From Cryptomeria japonica (Eukaryota; Streptophyta; Pinopsida; Cupressales; Cupressaceae), in contig NC_081413.1 of assembly GCF_030272615.1 (NCBI RefSeq), forward strand, positions 156,803,849 to 156,867,848: DNA of 64,000 nt, written 5' to 3'. Shown here in pieces: positions 36,072 to 48,052 of the stretch (the stretch's first letter is position 1; each line of letters begins with the position of its first letter). The notes beneath the pieces are model-generated. The model was not told the DNA's origin. It saw nothing but the letters and a program-made list of their open reading frames with translations, and ran no database searches. Both the position numbers and the translations under genes were made by a program.

Positions 36072-37274
36072 TGTTGTCATTGATGTCAACACTGTGCTCC
36101 GGTTGGATATGGTTCTTTCTCGGTTGGTTACAGTTATCTCAGTTGGATCTGTCCCAGTTGCACTTGGTTATCAGTGATTCTGATCTGGTATGATCAAATT
36201 GGTTGTTTTGGTTTTGGATGGTTATTTAGATTGGTTATATGCTTGTCACATTCAGTCAATTCATGATGTGGTGCTCCGAAAACTATCGCTTATGTTTTGG
36301 ATTACCGGTTGGTATTTCCTCGTACCAGTTGACTTTACTGATCAGTGATATTCGATGATTTGGTTAACTGATTTTGGTGCGGCTTATAGAAATGGTTCCT
36401 AACGTGATGAAGGCGTTCTTGATCGTATCCTAATTGTTTGGTGGCTTCGCATTAGCTGACGTGATGATTTGGTGGTCCTATTTGGATCCGGTTGGTTATT
36501 CTGTGTTATTGCATTGAGGGTTTCTATCGATTGGTGAAACGTGATGGAGATTGGTCTTAGCATGATTTCCAACAGATATAATTATTTGGGAATTTGAATT
36601 AGGTCCATGCTATGTAATGTAAAACATAATATTGGTCTGGTGGTATCGTGTGATGTAATTTTTGTAATTATGGTTTATGGGTTTAAGGTTTAGACGACCT
36701 TGTTATCTAGGCTGATAATCTATATTTATAGGTGATTTATTCATGTAATTTGCAGAGGATGATGTCGATATGGTTATGTCTGCATTATTAGAGAGGTTTA
36801 TGTGCCAACAAGATATATCATTTAGCGAAGGTTTGAGAAGGTTTTAGTATTGCAGGGCAGACATTTGTGCTTAACTAGAATTGTATCAAGCATTAGGAGA
36901 TGCTACTTTCACAATTCATTTTCTCCGGCTTGTAGTTCGATGTTTACGTAAGTCAGTGAGACTTTTTGTGATGAGCAGTGAGCTCTACACGGTTGGCTTG
37001 ATTGCAAGTGCAATCCCCATTGTAATTATTTCACATACTGTTGTAGAAGTATTATCTGACTACGGGTAGGGTTTCCCACCGTGGTTTTTCCCTTTACCGG
37101 GTTTTCCACGTAAAAATATTGGTGGTGTGTTATGTGCTTTCATGCTTTATCTTTCACTATGTTGTTTATATTGTGCTCTAGTAAATGGTTTATAATCTAC
37201 ATTAATTTCTTATACTTGTGGAAAACTGATTCACCCCTCCTCTCAGTTTTCTCCTGGTATCAGATATTCTAACA
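36072..37274 (+). repeat. Copia-2 5' LTR
   Basis: 1203 bp, TGTTGTCATTGATGTCAACA to AGATATTCTAACA. The R-region inverted repeat GTGGTTTTTCCC...GGGTTTTCCACG lies at 37080-37110 and the U5 motif TGATTCACCCCTCCTCTCAG at 37228-37247, 30 bp before the PBS. Confidence 0.85.
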
Positions 37275-37276
37275 AT

Positions 37277-37288
37277 TGGTATCAGAGT
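37277..37288 (+). promoter_or_regulatory. Copia-2 primer binding site
   Basis: TGGTATCAGAGT, 2 bp after the LTR, complementary to initiator tRNA-Met with one mismatch at the end. Confidence 0.8.
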
Positions 37289-37329
37289 GAGGTCCTCTCT
37301 CCAAAAGCTTAACCGCTTGAGGAGATCTG

Positions 37330-38511
37330 ATGGCATCAACTTCTACATTTAATCCCTACCAGAAGGAGAGTCCCAGATTTGATGATACAAATTCCAATAT
37401 ATGGAAGGAGCGAATGAAGATTCATTTGAGATGTCTTGGAGCTGAAATTTGGGAGATAACAGAGAAAGGGTATACACCTCATGATCCTAATTCTGGAACT
37501 CTGACACCTCTTGATGAGCAGAAGAAATCTGATAATGATGTTAGAGCGAAAGAAGCATTGTTAAGTGCCCTATCAGATGAAAAGTTGTTGAATGTCATAG
37601 AACTGGAAAATGCAAAGCAGATTTGGTTGAAGCTTGAAATTCTTTATGAAGGTGACCAAGCAGTAAAGATTGCAAAACTTGAAGGTTGTCGGGTGAGATA
37701 TGAAACTTTGAAGATGGAAGAAGATGAGAAGATAAATTCTCTCATGGATAGAGTGAATGAGATTGTCATGGGAATCAAATGTTGTGGTGGAAATGTTAAT
37801 GAGGATGAGGTTGTGTCAAAGATTCTGAGAGTTCTACCTTCGGCTTACAAAATGAAGGCTGCTGCAATAAATGAACTCTGGACAATGTCAAATACCCCTG
37901 TTACCAAAGATACATTACTTGGGAAATTGACTGCTTTTGAACTTGAAGAATTTGGAGATCAGAGTGCTACTAAAACTGAGACTGCATTTAGAGCATCTGC
38001 CTCAGGTAAGCAGAAGATAGACTGGAAGTAATTATATACTAAAGAATTGGAAGACATTGAGAGAGAAGACATAGAACTTGAAGAGTTGGAAGCCGTAATT
38101 ACCAGAAGAATCCCTAAAGGATCGGTTGGAAGTAAGTATGAAGGAAAAGTTCCTTTTAAATGTTTTTCATGAAATAAGATTGGTCATTTTGCTTCTAAAT
38201 GTCCTGGAAGAGCTGCTAGGAATCAAGAATGATTTATGAGGAATTATAAACCTAATCCGGAATATCAGATAAGACCTAGATTTAGAAGGAATAAGGATAA
38301 ATCATGTTACTATTGTGGTGATGATGATTTTGGTATTAATGATGATGATGATGATGATGATGATGAACCTGTGAGTGGATCTGGTAATGGAAGCTCCGGT
38401 AAAGATCGGGTCTTTATTGCTATCAAGGATGCTTCTATGGAACCTGTCACTGATGCAAATCATTCTGAGGAGAAGGCTCTAGCTGCTAAAATTGAAGAAA
38501 AGAATAAATAG
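37330..38511 (+). pseudogene. Copia-2 gag
   Basis: ATG 37330. The N-terminal UBN2-type gag domain has clear landmarks: FDDTNSNIWKERMKIHLRCL, AKEALLSALSDEKLLNVIEL, AKQIWLKLEILYEGD, EDEVVSKILRVLPSAYKMKA. The C-terminal part has knuckle KCFS-NKIGHFASKC with the second Cys position turned into TGA (38170-38172). Other stops are TAA 38029-38031, TGA 38230-38232 and TAG 38509-38511. All are in one frame with no shift. A GAT microsatellite (about 38338-38366) encodes an Asp run. Confidence 0.85.
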
Positions 38512-38581
38512 GTTATAGACAATGGTTGCTCACATCACATGACTCACGACAAGAGGACATTCTTGTCTTTGCAAGAATTTG
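38512..38581 (+). pseudogene. Copia-2 protease, first codons
   Basis: VIDNGCSHHMTHDKRTF in the gag frame is the Copia aspartic protease start, with DNG where DSG is usual. It is truncated after 23 codons by the Copia-3 LTR. Confidence 0.8.
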
Positions 38582-40994
38582 TGTTGAACACAAGATTCCA
38601 CTGAGAGGGGGGTGAATCAGTGGTTTCCAAACTTTACCCTTTTCTATCTTGTGTGTATACCGGTTAGCAGATCTAACATAAATCACACATACCAGTTAGA
38701 TAGGAGGATGACTCAAATGCAACCACACACAAAAGAGACATCACATAACACCGGATGTATGAAGAAAACCCAACATGGGAAAAACCTCGGTGAGAAATGT
38801 TGTCGGAGTCTACTGCTCCAATCTAGCCTCACAATAAACACATTGGTTACGACATTTAGGGCACCAACCCAAGGAGCACCAACCCCTATACCGAGCTCCA
38901 ACTCAGTGATCTACAATGAACATTATTAAATAAAAAAGTAATAATCTGATTATAAGTGAACCTTGTAACCACTGTATACACTTCACCCTATGGGTTTCAC
39001 TTCTCCTTTGTCTTACCAATTTACTCCTCTTCCTTCTGTCACTCTGCCTCTGTTGTATTCTCAACCAGTTTTTTGTCTTCTCCTTTTTTCTTCTCACTTT
39101 CTCTATTTGCTTGCATTCACCTACTGTTGTGAATACACCGGTTCAGACTCTACCGATTGTTTGTCTCTGTTATTGGTTATCGGTTCCCTATTCTCTCTGT
39201 CTCTTCTCCTTCTACTCTGCTTATGGTTTGTCAGCTTCCTTCCGACACTCACTCTCCACCACTTCACTCTCAGCAACCTTCCTGTTGGATCTACCACCAC
39301 CGGTTGTCTTCACTGATGTACACTTGCAGTTTTATCGGTTACTAAAACCTTACCGGTTAAGCCTCTCCTAAACCCTCTCACCAGTTGTCTCTTCTACACT
39401 CTGTCACTTTAGTGTTTAACAGTCAAGTAATCTGATAGATCAATCCTTTTCTTGCACACCTCTCTCTCACTTGACCAACATCACTCTTGTGCAGCAATAA
39501 CAGATCTGGACTTCGATCTGCAAATTTATACCGAGTGTTCCCGCCAAAGTGACATTCAAACTTCCTGCGCACTAAGGTTCCTTCATTGACCTCGAAGCAA
39601 GCCAAATCTAATCAGATCTCCTTCCAGAGATTGACTACCTGCAACGGATCAATCAACTTCGTCAATCATGTTGCATCCAAAACACGTTTGCCATATTTAG
39701 CAAACACGACCTCTTTGTCGTCTTGCACTTGTCAACCACAATGAATGAGTTTGTGGTCCTCTTCACCAAATCCAATCAGCACCTGCACCACCTGCATCGA
39801 TCAATGTAACAAATCAAATCTTTGTCCTCTGATCAGTCTCAAGCTGCATCCTTCTACTCTCAACCCATGATTTACGTCATCAACATTAATGTTGACCAAA
39901 CACCAACCACCTCACTGACAATGCACAATCCATTAGTTTGACACCCGGAATCCACGTGGCATCTCTGTCGACATGCACCTCTGCTCAGTTATCATGTCAG
40001 TTTAAACTCTATCACCAACCAACACACAATCGAGTTCATCTACCTGTTCTCTAACCCTGTTGATTATACCCTAACCGGACAACCTTCATGTTTGCACCTT
40101 GTTAGCTTTACCGATGGACATACTTACCAGTAACCACCTTGATGACACCATGTCATCAATCTTCAATGATCTCCATCTTCAATCCGGTTGCACTCTTTGT
40201 CTACAGCTGCTTCAACTTTGCCTTCTTCATCAATAGACCAGTTCTCCTATCAACTGGTTTGTCAAAGTGACAAACTTATCCTTCCTTCTATGTACCAACA
40301 ACTCATCATGTCTACCCTTGTTGATCCGATGCACTTCTCTGATTTCATGCACCTAAGGCAACTTAGTGTTTCACCGGTTCAACTGGTGTGAGCCTTCAAT
40401 CTCCTGCCTTCTACTCTTTTGTCTTATCTCAAAAGTTTATGATGCATTCCATGCATAATGAGAGATAAGCTCCATTACCGGTGGGAGTGAATCCTTGTCA
40501 TATGCATTTGGAAATGCACCAATATGGCTTCCTTGTTTGAGCAGGCATATCTTCAAATCAAACACATATAAACCGTTGGGCACACTCTCTGTGAGTCTTC
40601 TCATCATCTGGTGACTACATCTTTATGCGGTGGGAGTCCTATTGTTTCACATCCAAACATCCAACAACATACAGGTTGCCACTTCTTCATTAGCTCACCC
40701 TGCTTGCTCACTTGTCGATTGGCAACAATGCACTGCCAACATATCACTTACCGGTTGTTATACCATATCGATCTCCAATACATGTCTTCAACACAAGTCA
40801 ACACTAACTTGTGTATCGATGACTCCAATGACCATTATGTTGGATGACATTTTCTTCTTTGTCGATGACCTACTATGCTGGTTGACATCAATGACACCAT
40901 TTCCGGTATGCATCAATGACAACACTTCTCATCAATCTCCCATACCGATTGCCATCTTATATCGGTTGACATCAATGACAAAACAATGCCAACA
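38582..40994 (-). repeat. Copia-3 3' LTR, full length
   Basis: 2413 bp, minus strand TGTTGGCATTGTTTTGTCAT to AATCTTGTGTTCAACA. It has the U5 motif complement at 38602-38622 and the R-region inverted repeat complement near 38765-38790. Long pyrimidine-rich frames on the + strand (38990-39371) are present in both LTR copies but are not genes. Confidence 0.85.
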
Positions 40995-41006
40995 ATCTCC
41001 CCATTT
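40995..41006 (-). promoter_or_regulatory. Copia-3 polypurine tract
   Basis: Minus strand AAATGGGGAGAT next to the LTR start. Two more purine tracts (complements at 41048-41065 and 41117-41129) lie just upstream within a duplicated block. Confidence 0.7.
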
Positions 41007-41009
41007 GGC

Positions 41010-42834
41010 ATTGATGTCAATACATGTAGTATCCAACATACTACATATTCTCTCTCTCCCCCTTTGTGTGTGCTATGGATTCTCACACATGTAGTATCCG
41101 ACATACTACAAATTATCTCTCCCCCTTTGACAACAATGGAAAAGGGCACTAACAAGGTTTCTCTCCTCCTTGTCTCTACGGTGCACTAACAAATTTTTCT
41201 CTCTCCGTTTTTCTCTCCTGGATGCTTCTCCTCCTTTGACCATCATACATTGCATCCTCTCAATCCACAGCACTTGAGATGGAGGGCTCAACCACCAACT
41301 GACACCAATTTGCTCAGCAACCAAGTGTATATACAAACCGGATGCCAATTGCATATACAAGTCTGAAACCAATTGAAAGAACATGTGTCAGTAAATACAA
41401 CTTACCTGTCGGTCAGACTGCATCATCTCCCATTGATATGCAGAAGTTATTCTAACCCCAATTTGCTAATATCCAATGTAGAAGCTGACACTGATACCAA
41501 TTGTATCTTTTTTCGATACCAATTGTAAGTTCTCTTGTGCGGGTAACCCTCCCTCTTTGCAGGCAACTCTCCCGGTGGTCCAGTTGTGATTTGAATAAAG
41601 TACAAATTGGATAGACATTGAAATACCTCACGACCCCGGACCAATGAGCACATCCCAAAGTCTACATCATATCGGTACAGCCATAGATATTTTCACTCCC
41701 CCTGTGTCCAGCATGTCTGATACAAATCAAAAAATATGGTTGTCAGCTCCCCCTGAGCCATAAATCTCAAGTCATCTTTGACTGTCAGATTCTAAACCAG
41801 TTTTCCAAACTACACCTTAAATCGGTTGAGTTGTGAATGTGTGATCAACTGATGATCTTTCAGCTCCATGGCATCCATCACAGCTTATGACATTATCCTA
41901 TATGAACACAATGCCATACCACATCATTATCATGCCACAAAAACAAACCGGGCCCATAAAGATGCATGCATATAAGATCTACTACCGGACCAACATATAT
42001 GCCTTTCAGAACTTTTCCAATATGGCCTGAGACATAATCACTTCAATCCATGCAACCAGAGTTACTGCAATGATGCCAGATCTTATTAACTTACATAACC
42101 TGCAATACTGGTCAATATCCATACCGATAACATACTGCACATATCAGTTTCCTATCTCGGTCCATCATCTCTACTGAAGCATCTTTCTCTAACTCTTGTC
42201 TTCTTGTGTCAACTACTTCTAATCCCAATTGCAAATTAGTCATCCATTAACACATGCAACAGTGATCCATCTCTCATCTATAGGTGTGTAGCCAAGGCAA
42301 CCACTACACACACTTGTCATCTCATTTCCTTCCTTTATACTGACAGCAACTTGTCCTTTAACATGTCCTCTTCCACTAAGGGGGTGAATGATATGGTCAA
42401 TGTGCTACTCCCCCTAAGGTACTGCATCTCCTTTAAGCCTTAGGATATATCACCTGTGCATTGAATGCACAATGTCGATTCATGGTTCTACTTTCTTCCT
42501 TCTTCCTCCATACCTACTTGGTCTCATTCTTCTTCCCATTTTAAGTCTTGGGAGTAGGTCTTACCTTCTTCTGTCGTTTGGTCCTTGCTCTACCGGATTC
42601 TGCCTCATGTCCGGAAGCATTGTTGTAGAAGCAAACAGTGTTCAAACAAAACACATGACTGGAGGACCTTCTATCAAACCGGTTTGACCATCTTCTTCTG
42701 GTCATGCTATGGTAACCAACTACCGGAATTGGTGGACCTCTTGATCTTGCAGGGCCATTTCTCCTTTTGTTCCTTGCAGCCCTTTGTCTCTCATATGCTC
42801 TATAACCATTTTCATACTGAACATAGCTTCTATA
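41010..42834 (-). other. Copia-3 internal region without pol
   Basis: No Copia integrase, RT or RNase H landmark in any minus-strand frame. It contains a duplicated hairpin plus purine-tract block at 41020-41130 and otherwise degenerate sequence. Confidence 0.55.
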
Positions 42835-43254
42835 CTAGCTATCATGTGGCTGAACTTTCCTATTCCTGCATTCATGACTTTTATGCCCAAATCCATTGCA
42901 ATTATAACATACATAATTTACCTTTCTTGAGGCAGCAAATGGACTCTTCCTATTATGCATAGGAGCATATATATGCATGTTTCTACATCTTGACATACTA
43001 TGGCCATATGCATAACTTCTTGGATAGACAACATTCTTATTTCTAGACCTCTTTATGCATTCATCTGCTCTATGACCATAACATTTGCAAGAGAAGCAAT
43101 AACCAGTACAAGATGGCATATGACTTACAAATTTATTCTGCCATGCATGAGGAGATCTTACCAGTTTAGTATCTCCATTTATGCTTCTCTGAGGGTGGAT
43201 CTTGGATTGTCCACACTCTGCAGTTCTTCCATCTGATCCCTTCTTCTCCCACAC
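42835..43254 (-). pseudogene. Copia-3 gag nucleocapsid with zinc knuckles
   Basis: CFSCKCYGHRADEC and CYNCNGFGHKSHEC are good CX2CX4HX4C knuckles. A degenerate YAYGHSMSRC lies between them. It is in the same reading frame as the gag part at 44481-43738, with stops between. Confidence 0.75.
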
Positions 43255-43737
43255 TTGCTTTGTCTTGTGGGCAGCAACATTTATTTGTCTTCTACCGATA
43301 GGAGGTCCTCTTCATTGTCTTCTTCTCAAGTTCTTGCTTCTGGTGAAGCTTCCTTCTCCTATCTTTCCTTTTCCTTTGGGATACATATTGTTTCTCCTTC
43401 TTGCAGCACCAGTCTTCATCCTTAGATTCATGTCTTCACCGATTGTGGTTAGATCAACCTTCTTCATGGGAGTATTCCAGACGGTAAAGGTTTGTCCCTT
43501 ACCATTTCCATTTGATGAGACAAATTGAATATCTTTGTGGGAGGTCTCCTTTATTGTAAACATTCACCGGTACCACATCCTGATCCACCAGTATCCTTGC
43601 AGTGTTTCTGCTTCTTCAACATTTTGTCCAATGCATCATTGTTGCCATCAAACCGGATTCTTACATTGAGCTCATCCTGACATCTCTCAAGATCATTTCG
43701 AAGATTCTTCATTTCTCCTTCGAGCTGCTAATACTCT

Positions 43738-44481
43738 TTATCCTTTGCCTCTTAGCTCAGATGCTAGATCTTTACACCTACATTCCTTGGTGTCTTCTTG
43801 TTGAATCTTCAACTCTGAGATACATTTCTCAAATTCTTCAAGGCATCTAATCAACCAGTTTTGTTCCACGATGGCAGCATTTTTGAATAACTTGTATTCA
43901 TTTCTCACTCTACTAAGCTCCTCGAGTGCACTTACAAGTTCTCCTTCAAGATCAACTTTTGCTTCATCTTCATTGTCACTTCTAAACACATCTTGTCGAT
44001 GGGATTCATCTACATGATCACTTTTAGATGTGTGCCTCTCATTCTCTAACTCTTGAGCCATGAAGAGGTGGGTTCTTTCTTCATCATTGTTGTTGCTGCT
44101 ATTAACAAATCTACCTTCATCTGCAGACTCATGTGTTACATTTCTCATCTTCTCTTCACAAACCGGTTCTAAAGTGGTAGGCTCGTTTCCATAGAGCTTC
44201 TTCAATTTGTCCCATAAACTCTTTGTCGATTTGCATCTATCCACCTGTGAAGAAACATCACCAGATAGCCCACTGAGTGTAGCATTCATGGCATTGACAT
44301 TGCACTCATTTCTTCTTTCTGCTTCAGGATCGGTGGGAGGATTGACTTTACTAGGGCAGCCATTTACTACTGACATCCATACATCAAACCCAAGGAAGGA
44401 TATGTAGACTTCCATCCTACAACTCCAAATAGAAAAGTTTGAACTAGTAGGGGTTGACACTAAACAAACCATTGTGTTCAA
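43738..44481 (-). pseudogene. Copia-3 gag N-terminal domain
   Basis: VSTPTSSNFSIWSCRMEVYI, GFDVWMSVVNG, NAMNATLSGLSGDVSSQVDR and STKSLWDKLKKLYGNEP follow the UBN2-type Copia gag pattern. An acidic linker and a coiled coil (ALEELSRVRNEYKLFKNAAI) follow. The frame is open for 247 codons. It starts 64 bp after the LTR and 50 bp after the PBS. Confidence 0.8.
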
Positions 44482-44530
44482 ATACTAGAATCTACCCAAG
44501 CTGGAAAAAGCTTATCAACCGGGAACCAAG

Positions 44531-44542
44531 GCTCTGGTACCA
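44531..44542 (-). promoter_or_regulatory. Copia-3 primer binding site
   Basis: Minus strand TGGTACCAGAGC, two bases after the 5' LTR. It has one mismatch to the initiator tRNA-Met complement. Confidence 0.8.
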
Positions 44543-44544
44543 AT

Positions 44545-46031
44545 TGTTGAACACAAGATTCCACTGAAAGGGGGGGTGAATCGATGGTTTCCAAACTCTA
44601 CCCTTTTCTATCCTATGTGTGTGTACAGGTTTACAGATCTAACATAAAGCACACATACCGGTTAGATAGGAGGATGACTCAAATAAAACCACACATAAGG
44701 GACATCACATAACACCGGATGTACGAAGAAAACCCAACATGGGAAAAACCTCGGTAAGAAATGTTGTTGGAATCTACTGCTCCAATTCAGCCTCACAATA
44801 AACACATTGGTTACAACATTTAGGGCACCAACCCAAGGAGCACCACCCCTGCTTTAGGGCACCAACCCCTGTTTTTAAGGCACCAACCCCTGCACCGAGC
44901 TCCAACTCAATTATCTACAATGAACATTATTAAATACAAAATAATAATTTGATTACAAGTGAACCTTGTAACCACTACATACACTTCACCCTGTGGGTTT
45001 CACTTCTCCTCTGCCTTACCGGTTGACTCCTCTTCCTTTTGTCACTTTGCCTCATTTGTATTCTCAATCGGTTTTCTGTCTTCTCCTTTCTTCTTCTCAC
45101 TTTCTCTATTTGTTTGCATTCACCTACTACTACGAATACACCAGTTCAAACTCTATCGGTTTTCTATCTCTGCAAGTGGTCACTAGTTCCCTGCTCTCTC
45201 TATCTCTTCTCCTTCTGCTCTTCTTATGGTCTGTCAGCTTTCTTCCGACACCCACTCTCCACCACTTCACTCTCAGCAACCTTCCTACTGGATCTACCAC
45301 CACCGGTTGTCTTCATTGATGTACACTTGCAATTTTACCGGTTAAGCCTCTGCTAAACCCTCACTGGTTGTGTCTCTTCTACACTCCATCGCTTCAGTGT
45401 TTAACAGTCAAGTAATCTAACCGATCAATCCTTTTCTTGCACACCTCTCACTTGACTGACATCACTCTCTTGTGCAGCAACAGCAAATCTAGACTTCAAT
45501 CTACAAATTTATACCAAGCCTTCCTGCCAAAAGAACATTCAAACATCTTGCGCGCTAGGGTTCATCGACCTCGAGGCAAACCAAATCCAATCAAATCTCC
45601 TTCCAAAGATTGACAACTTACAACGGATCAATTAACTCCGCCAATCCCTTTGCGTCCAAAACATGTTTGTCATATTTAGCAAACACAACCTCTTTGTCGT
45701 CCTGCACTAGTCAACCAAGATGAATGAGTTTGTGTTCCTCTTCACCAAATCCGATCAGCACCTGCACCACCTACATCAATCAGTGCAACAAATCAAATCT
45801 TTGTCCTCTAATCGATTTCGAGCAGCATCCTTCTTCTATCGACCTGTGATTTACGCCATCGACATTAGTATCGACCAAACACCAACCACCTCACCAACAA
45901 TGCACGATCCATTTGTTTGAAACCTGGAATCTATGTGGCGTCTTTGTCGACATACACCTTTGCTCAATCATCGTGTCGCTTTAGACTCCGTCATCGACCA
46001 ACACACAACCGGGTTCATCTACCAGTTCTCT
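44545..46031 (-). repeat. Copia-3 5' LTR, truncated
   Basis: Matches 38582-40037. It holds three copies of a 16-bp-class unit GGCACCAACCCCTG (about 44820-44900) where the 3' LTR has fewer. The match ends inside GTTCTCT at 46031 and unrelated DNA follows. Confidence 0.85.
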
Positions 46032-46312
46032 TGTTTAGTAATCAAAGAATGCCTTCGTCACTAAAGTTTTAAAACTATCGTATGAAATTCGACCAACTTA
46101 GATTCGATGGAATATAGATTCGGTAGAATATATGGTTATAACGCAATCAATGAATTTTCAATGATACAAGCAAACATAAATTCAAGGTTTAGATTCATCC
46201 TACTAAAATTGAAACTAGGTCAAAATTTAAGAGTCCTAATAAATTAAATATCCCTATTGATTCTTCCTCCTAAGGAAACAAATAATCAAAAGGATCATTA
46301 AATTGGTCAAAG

Positions 46313-46575
46313 CACCCTCCCCATGCCTGGTTTAAGTTTAATTTGGATGGAGCTTCATGGTATGATCTTAAGAATGCTAACATGGAAGAGGTTTGTCATG
46401 ACCATATAATAAGTTGTTTGTCTTCTAATTTATTTGCAATTTGTAAGCCCACTATTAATCATGCTAAAATTATAACCATTTTCAAACTATTTAGTGTTTA
46501 AAATGAACATAATACTAATATCATTCTCAAACGCAATTCGAGTGATCACATTAAACATCAAACTTCTTCCTATCT
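46313..46575 (+). pseudogene. Orphan RNase H-like fragment (LINE or related)
   Basis: A single frame reads HPPHAWFKFNLDGASW then VCHDHIISCLSSNLFAICKP, AKIITIFKLFSV, a stop, NIILKRNSS and IKHQTSSYL. WFKFNLDGAS and the later LFAI..INHAKI resemble the D and E motifs of the RNase H-like domain found in plant LINEs and related genes. It has one internal stop and no flanking RT. Confidence 0.5.
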
Positions 46576-47971
46576 TTAGCACTAGTAATTGAATGGATTG
46601 CATGAAAGACCATAATGACTTAAATGAATAACAAGAAACATGTGGAAACATAAGAAAATCAAGTTCCTATTTTTTTCAAAATTTGCTTCTAATTCAAACA
46701 AAATTAAACTAAAAACTAGAGATAAACATCCTTGAAATTCAAATAATGAATTTGCTTGATTTGTAGATGCTTTTTTAACCTCTACCATATGAAATAATAA
46801 CAAACCCTTAATATCTTATATGTAATGAAATAATGAAGGAATATCTTATATAAAATGAAATAATGAAGGAAATTCATACGGTTAGAATCAGAGAACTCAG
46901 TTATACTCAAATACCTGTCATGGCTATGTTTAACCGTCTGAAATATGTCTTTATTTATTTTTTCTGGTCTCTCAATCTCTCCTTTTTTTTGTTTTATTCA
47001 TCACACAGAGAGCACCAAACATGATAATCTTTGGTATAATATCTCTTGTTTATTTTCCTTTTTCAAATATTGATTAGATCTTTACATTCATCAAAATTCT
47101 GAAATTCAGTATGTCATTAAAAATATATTAGGTCAGATCATAAAAGATCCATGAAAACGCTTTCTAAAATCGTATACATGCCTTGTAACGTTATGGCTGC
47201 ATAAAAAAGGCAAGTTTGGAAGGAAGAATGGAATGTGCTGACAGGACTGACATCTGTTTGCAGATTCTGTTTCTGTCCTGAATAATGGTCAAGACAACAT
47301 GCTTAAGTGTTTAAACAGGCAAAAACCTGGTTTAAGAATGGGGTGGTGTAAAGTCATTCTAAACAGTTGGGTAGGGGAGAGGATCTAGTAGTTGAGCACA
47401 TTTCAATAACTATGATAAACTGAATGCAAACAAATATCTAGACTGATCGGTTTCTTCTGAATAAAAAATAGTACTCATTTTGTGTGCTAACAGGACTGCC
47501 ATCTGTTTGCATATTCTGTTTTTGTCCTGGTGTAAGAATGGGGTGTCGTAGATTTATTCTAAGCAGCTGAGTATTAGTGTTTGCCCAATGCATTTTAACA
47601 TTTAACATTTAAAGAAGTGATAGTGATCAATTATCACAGTTGTTAATAAACTATTTTGTTACTATGATATATTATCAACACCAACTACTTAATTCTATAT
47701 CAAGCGTGTGCATACACTATGTTTTTACACTTGCGCTGTCACACCTTAAAATCAAGATATACGGTAGTTTTATACTTTTGATCTCGTTTTGGTATTTGCT
47801 AAAATAGACAGAAGCCCGATATCAAACCCGACCATAAACAAATTTACAAAAAAGCTGGTACGAGAACAAGCATTTCAAAGTTTACGCTTCTGTCATACAT
47901 AATATTGAGTTATGCTGAGGATCTTGCAGCCTTTGGTACAAAATTTAGAACATCAAAACAGGTAACTGCAA
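46576..47971. other. AT-rich DNA 3' of the host gene
   Basis: No recognisable coding region. It contains a 27-bp tandem repeat near 46810-46868 (CTTATATNNAATGAAATAAT) and a direct duplication: 47234-47372 and about 47481-47575 share AGGACTGNCATCTGTTTGCA and a following GAATGGGGTG block. The host 3' UTR should lie in the part just below 47972. No canonical AATAAA was pinned down. Confidence 0.5.
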
Positions 47972-48052
47972 TCACTTTATCTTCCCAATTATCTCTGAAA
48001 TTGTTCCATCTAGGTCATGCTGTTTCAGTTTGGTGAAAGGTCTTGGCATATC
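47972..48052 (-). CDS. SELENOH-like gene, terminal exon
   Basis: 27 codons including TGA (47974-47972). Acceptor TATCATGCAG/GATATG. It encodes the C-terminal helix after MPRPFTKLK. Confidence 0.85.
   Translation of the reverse strand, partial: DMPRPFTKLKQHDLDGTISEIIGKIK

Larger units (their letters stand above)
36072..38581 (+). mobile_element. Copia-2: 5' part of a Ty1/copia element
   Basis: 5' LTR, PBS, gag and the first codons of protease, then cut by Copia-3 at 38582. The remainder (integrase, RT, 3' LTR) is not found after 46031, which suggests a deletion associated with the truncated right end of Copia-3. The left flank is TTTTG (36067-36071) and interrupts the X2 ORF. Confidence 0.85.
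38582..46031 (-). mobile_element. Copia-3: minus-strand, gag-only Copia derivative with truncated 5' LTR
   Basis: Left (3') LTR 38582-40994 and right (5') LTR 44545-46031 are direct repeats. The internal 3.55 kb holds PBS, gag and zinc knuckles but no protease, integrase or RT. The 5' LTR breaks off at about 46031, missing roughly 960 bp of its outer end. ATTTG (38577-38581) is the left flank and its partner is lost. The structure fits a non-autonomous gag-carrying derivative. Confidence 0.85.

Noticed and set aside
38990-39371. Pyrimidine-rich open frames of about 108 codons, repeated at 44993-45319
   Set aside because: The frames occupy the same place in the two Copia-3 LTR copies and translate to low-complexity Leu/Ser-rich sequence on the antisense strand. 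They are LTR composition, not a gene.
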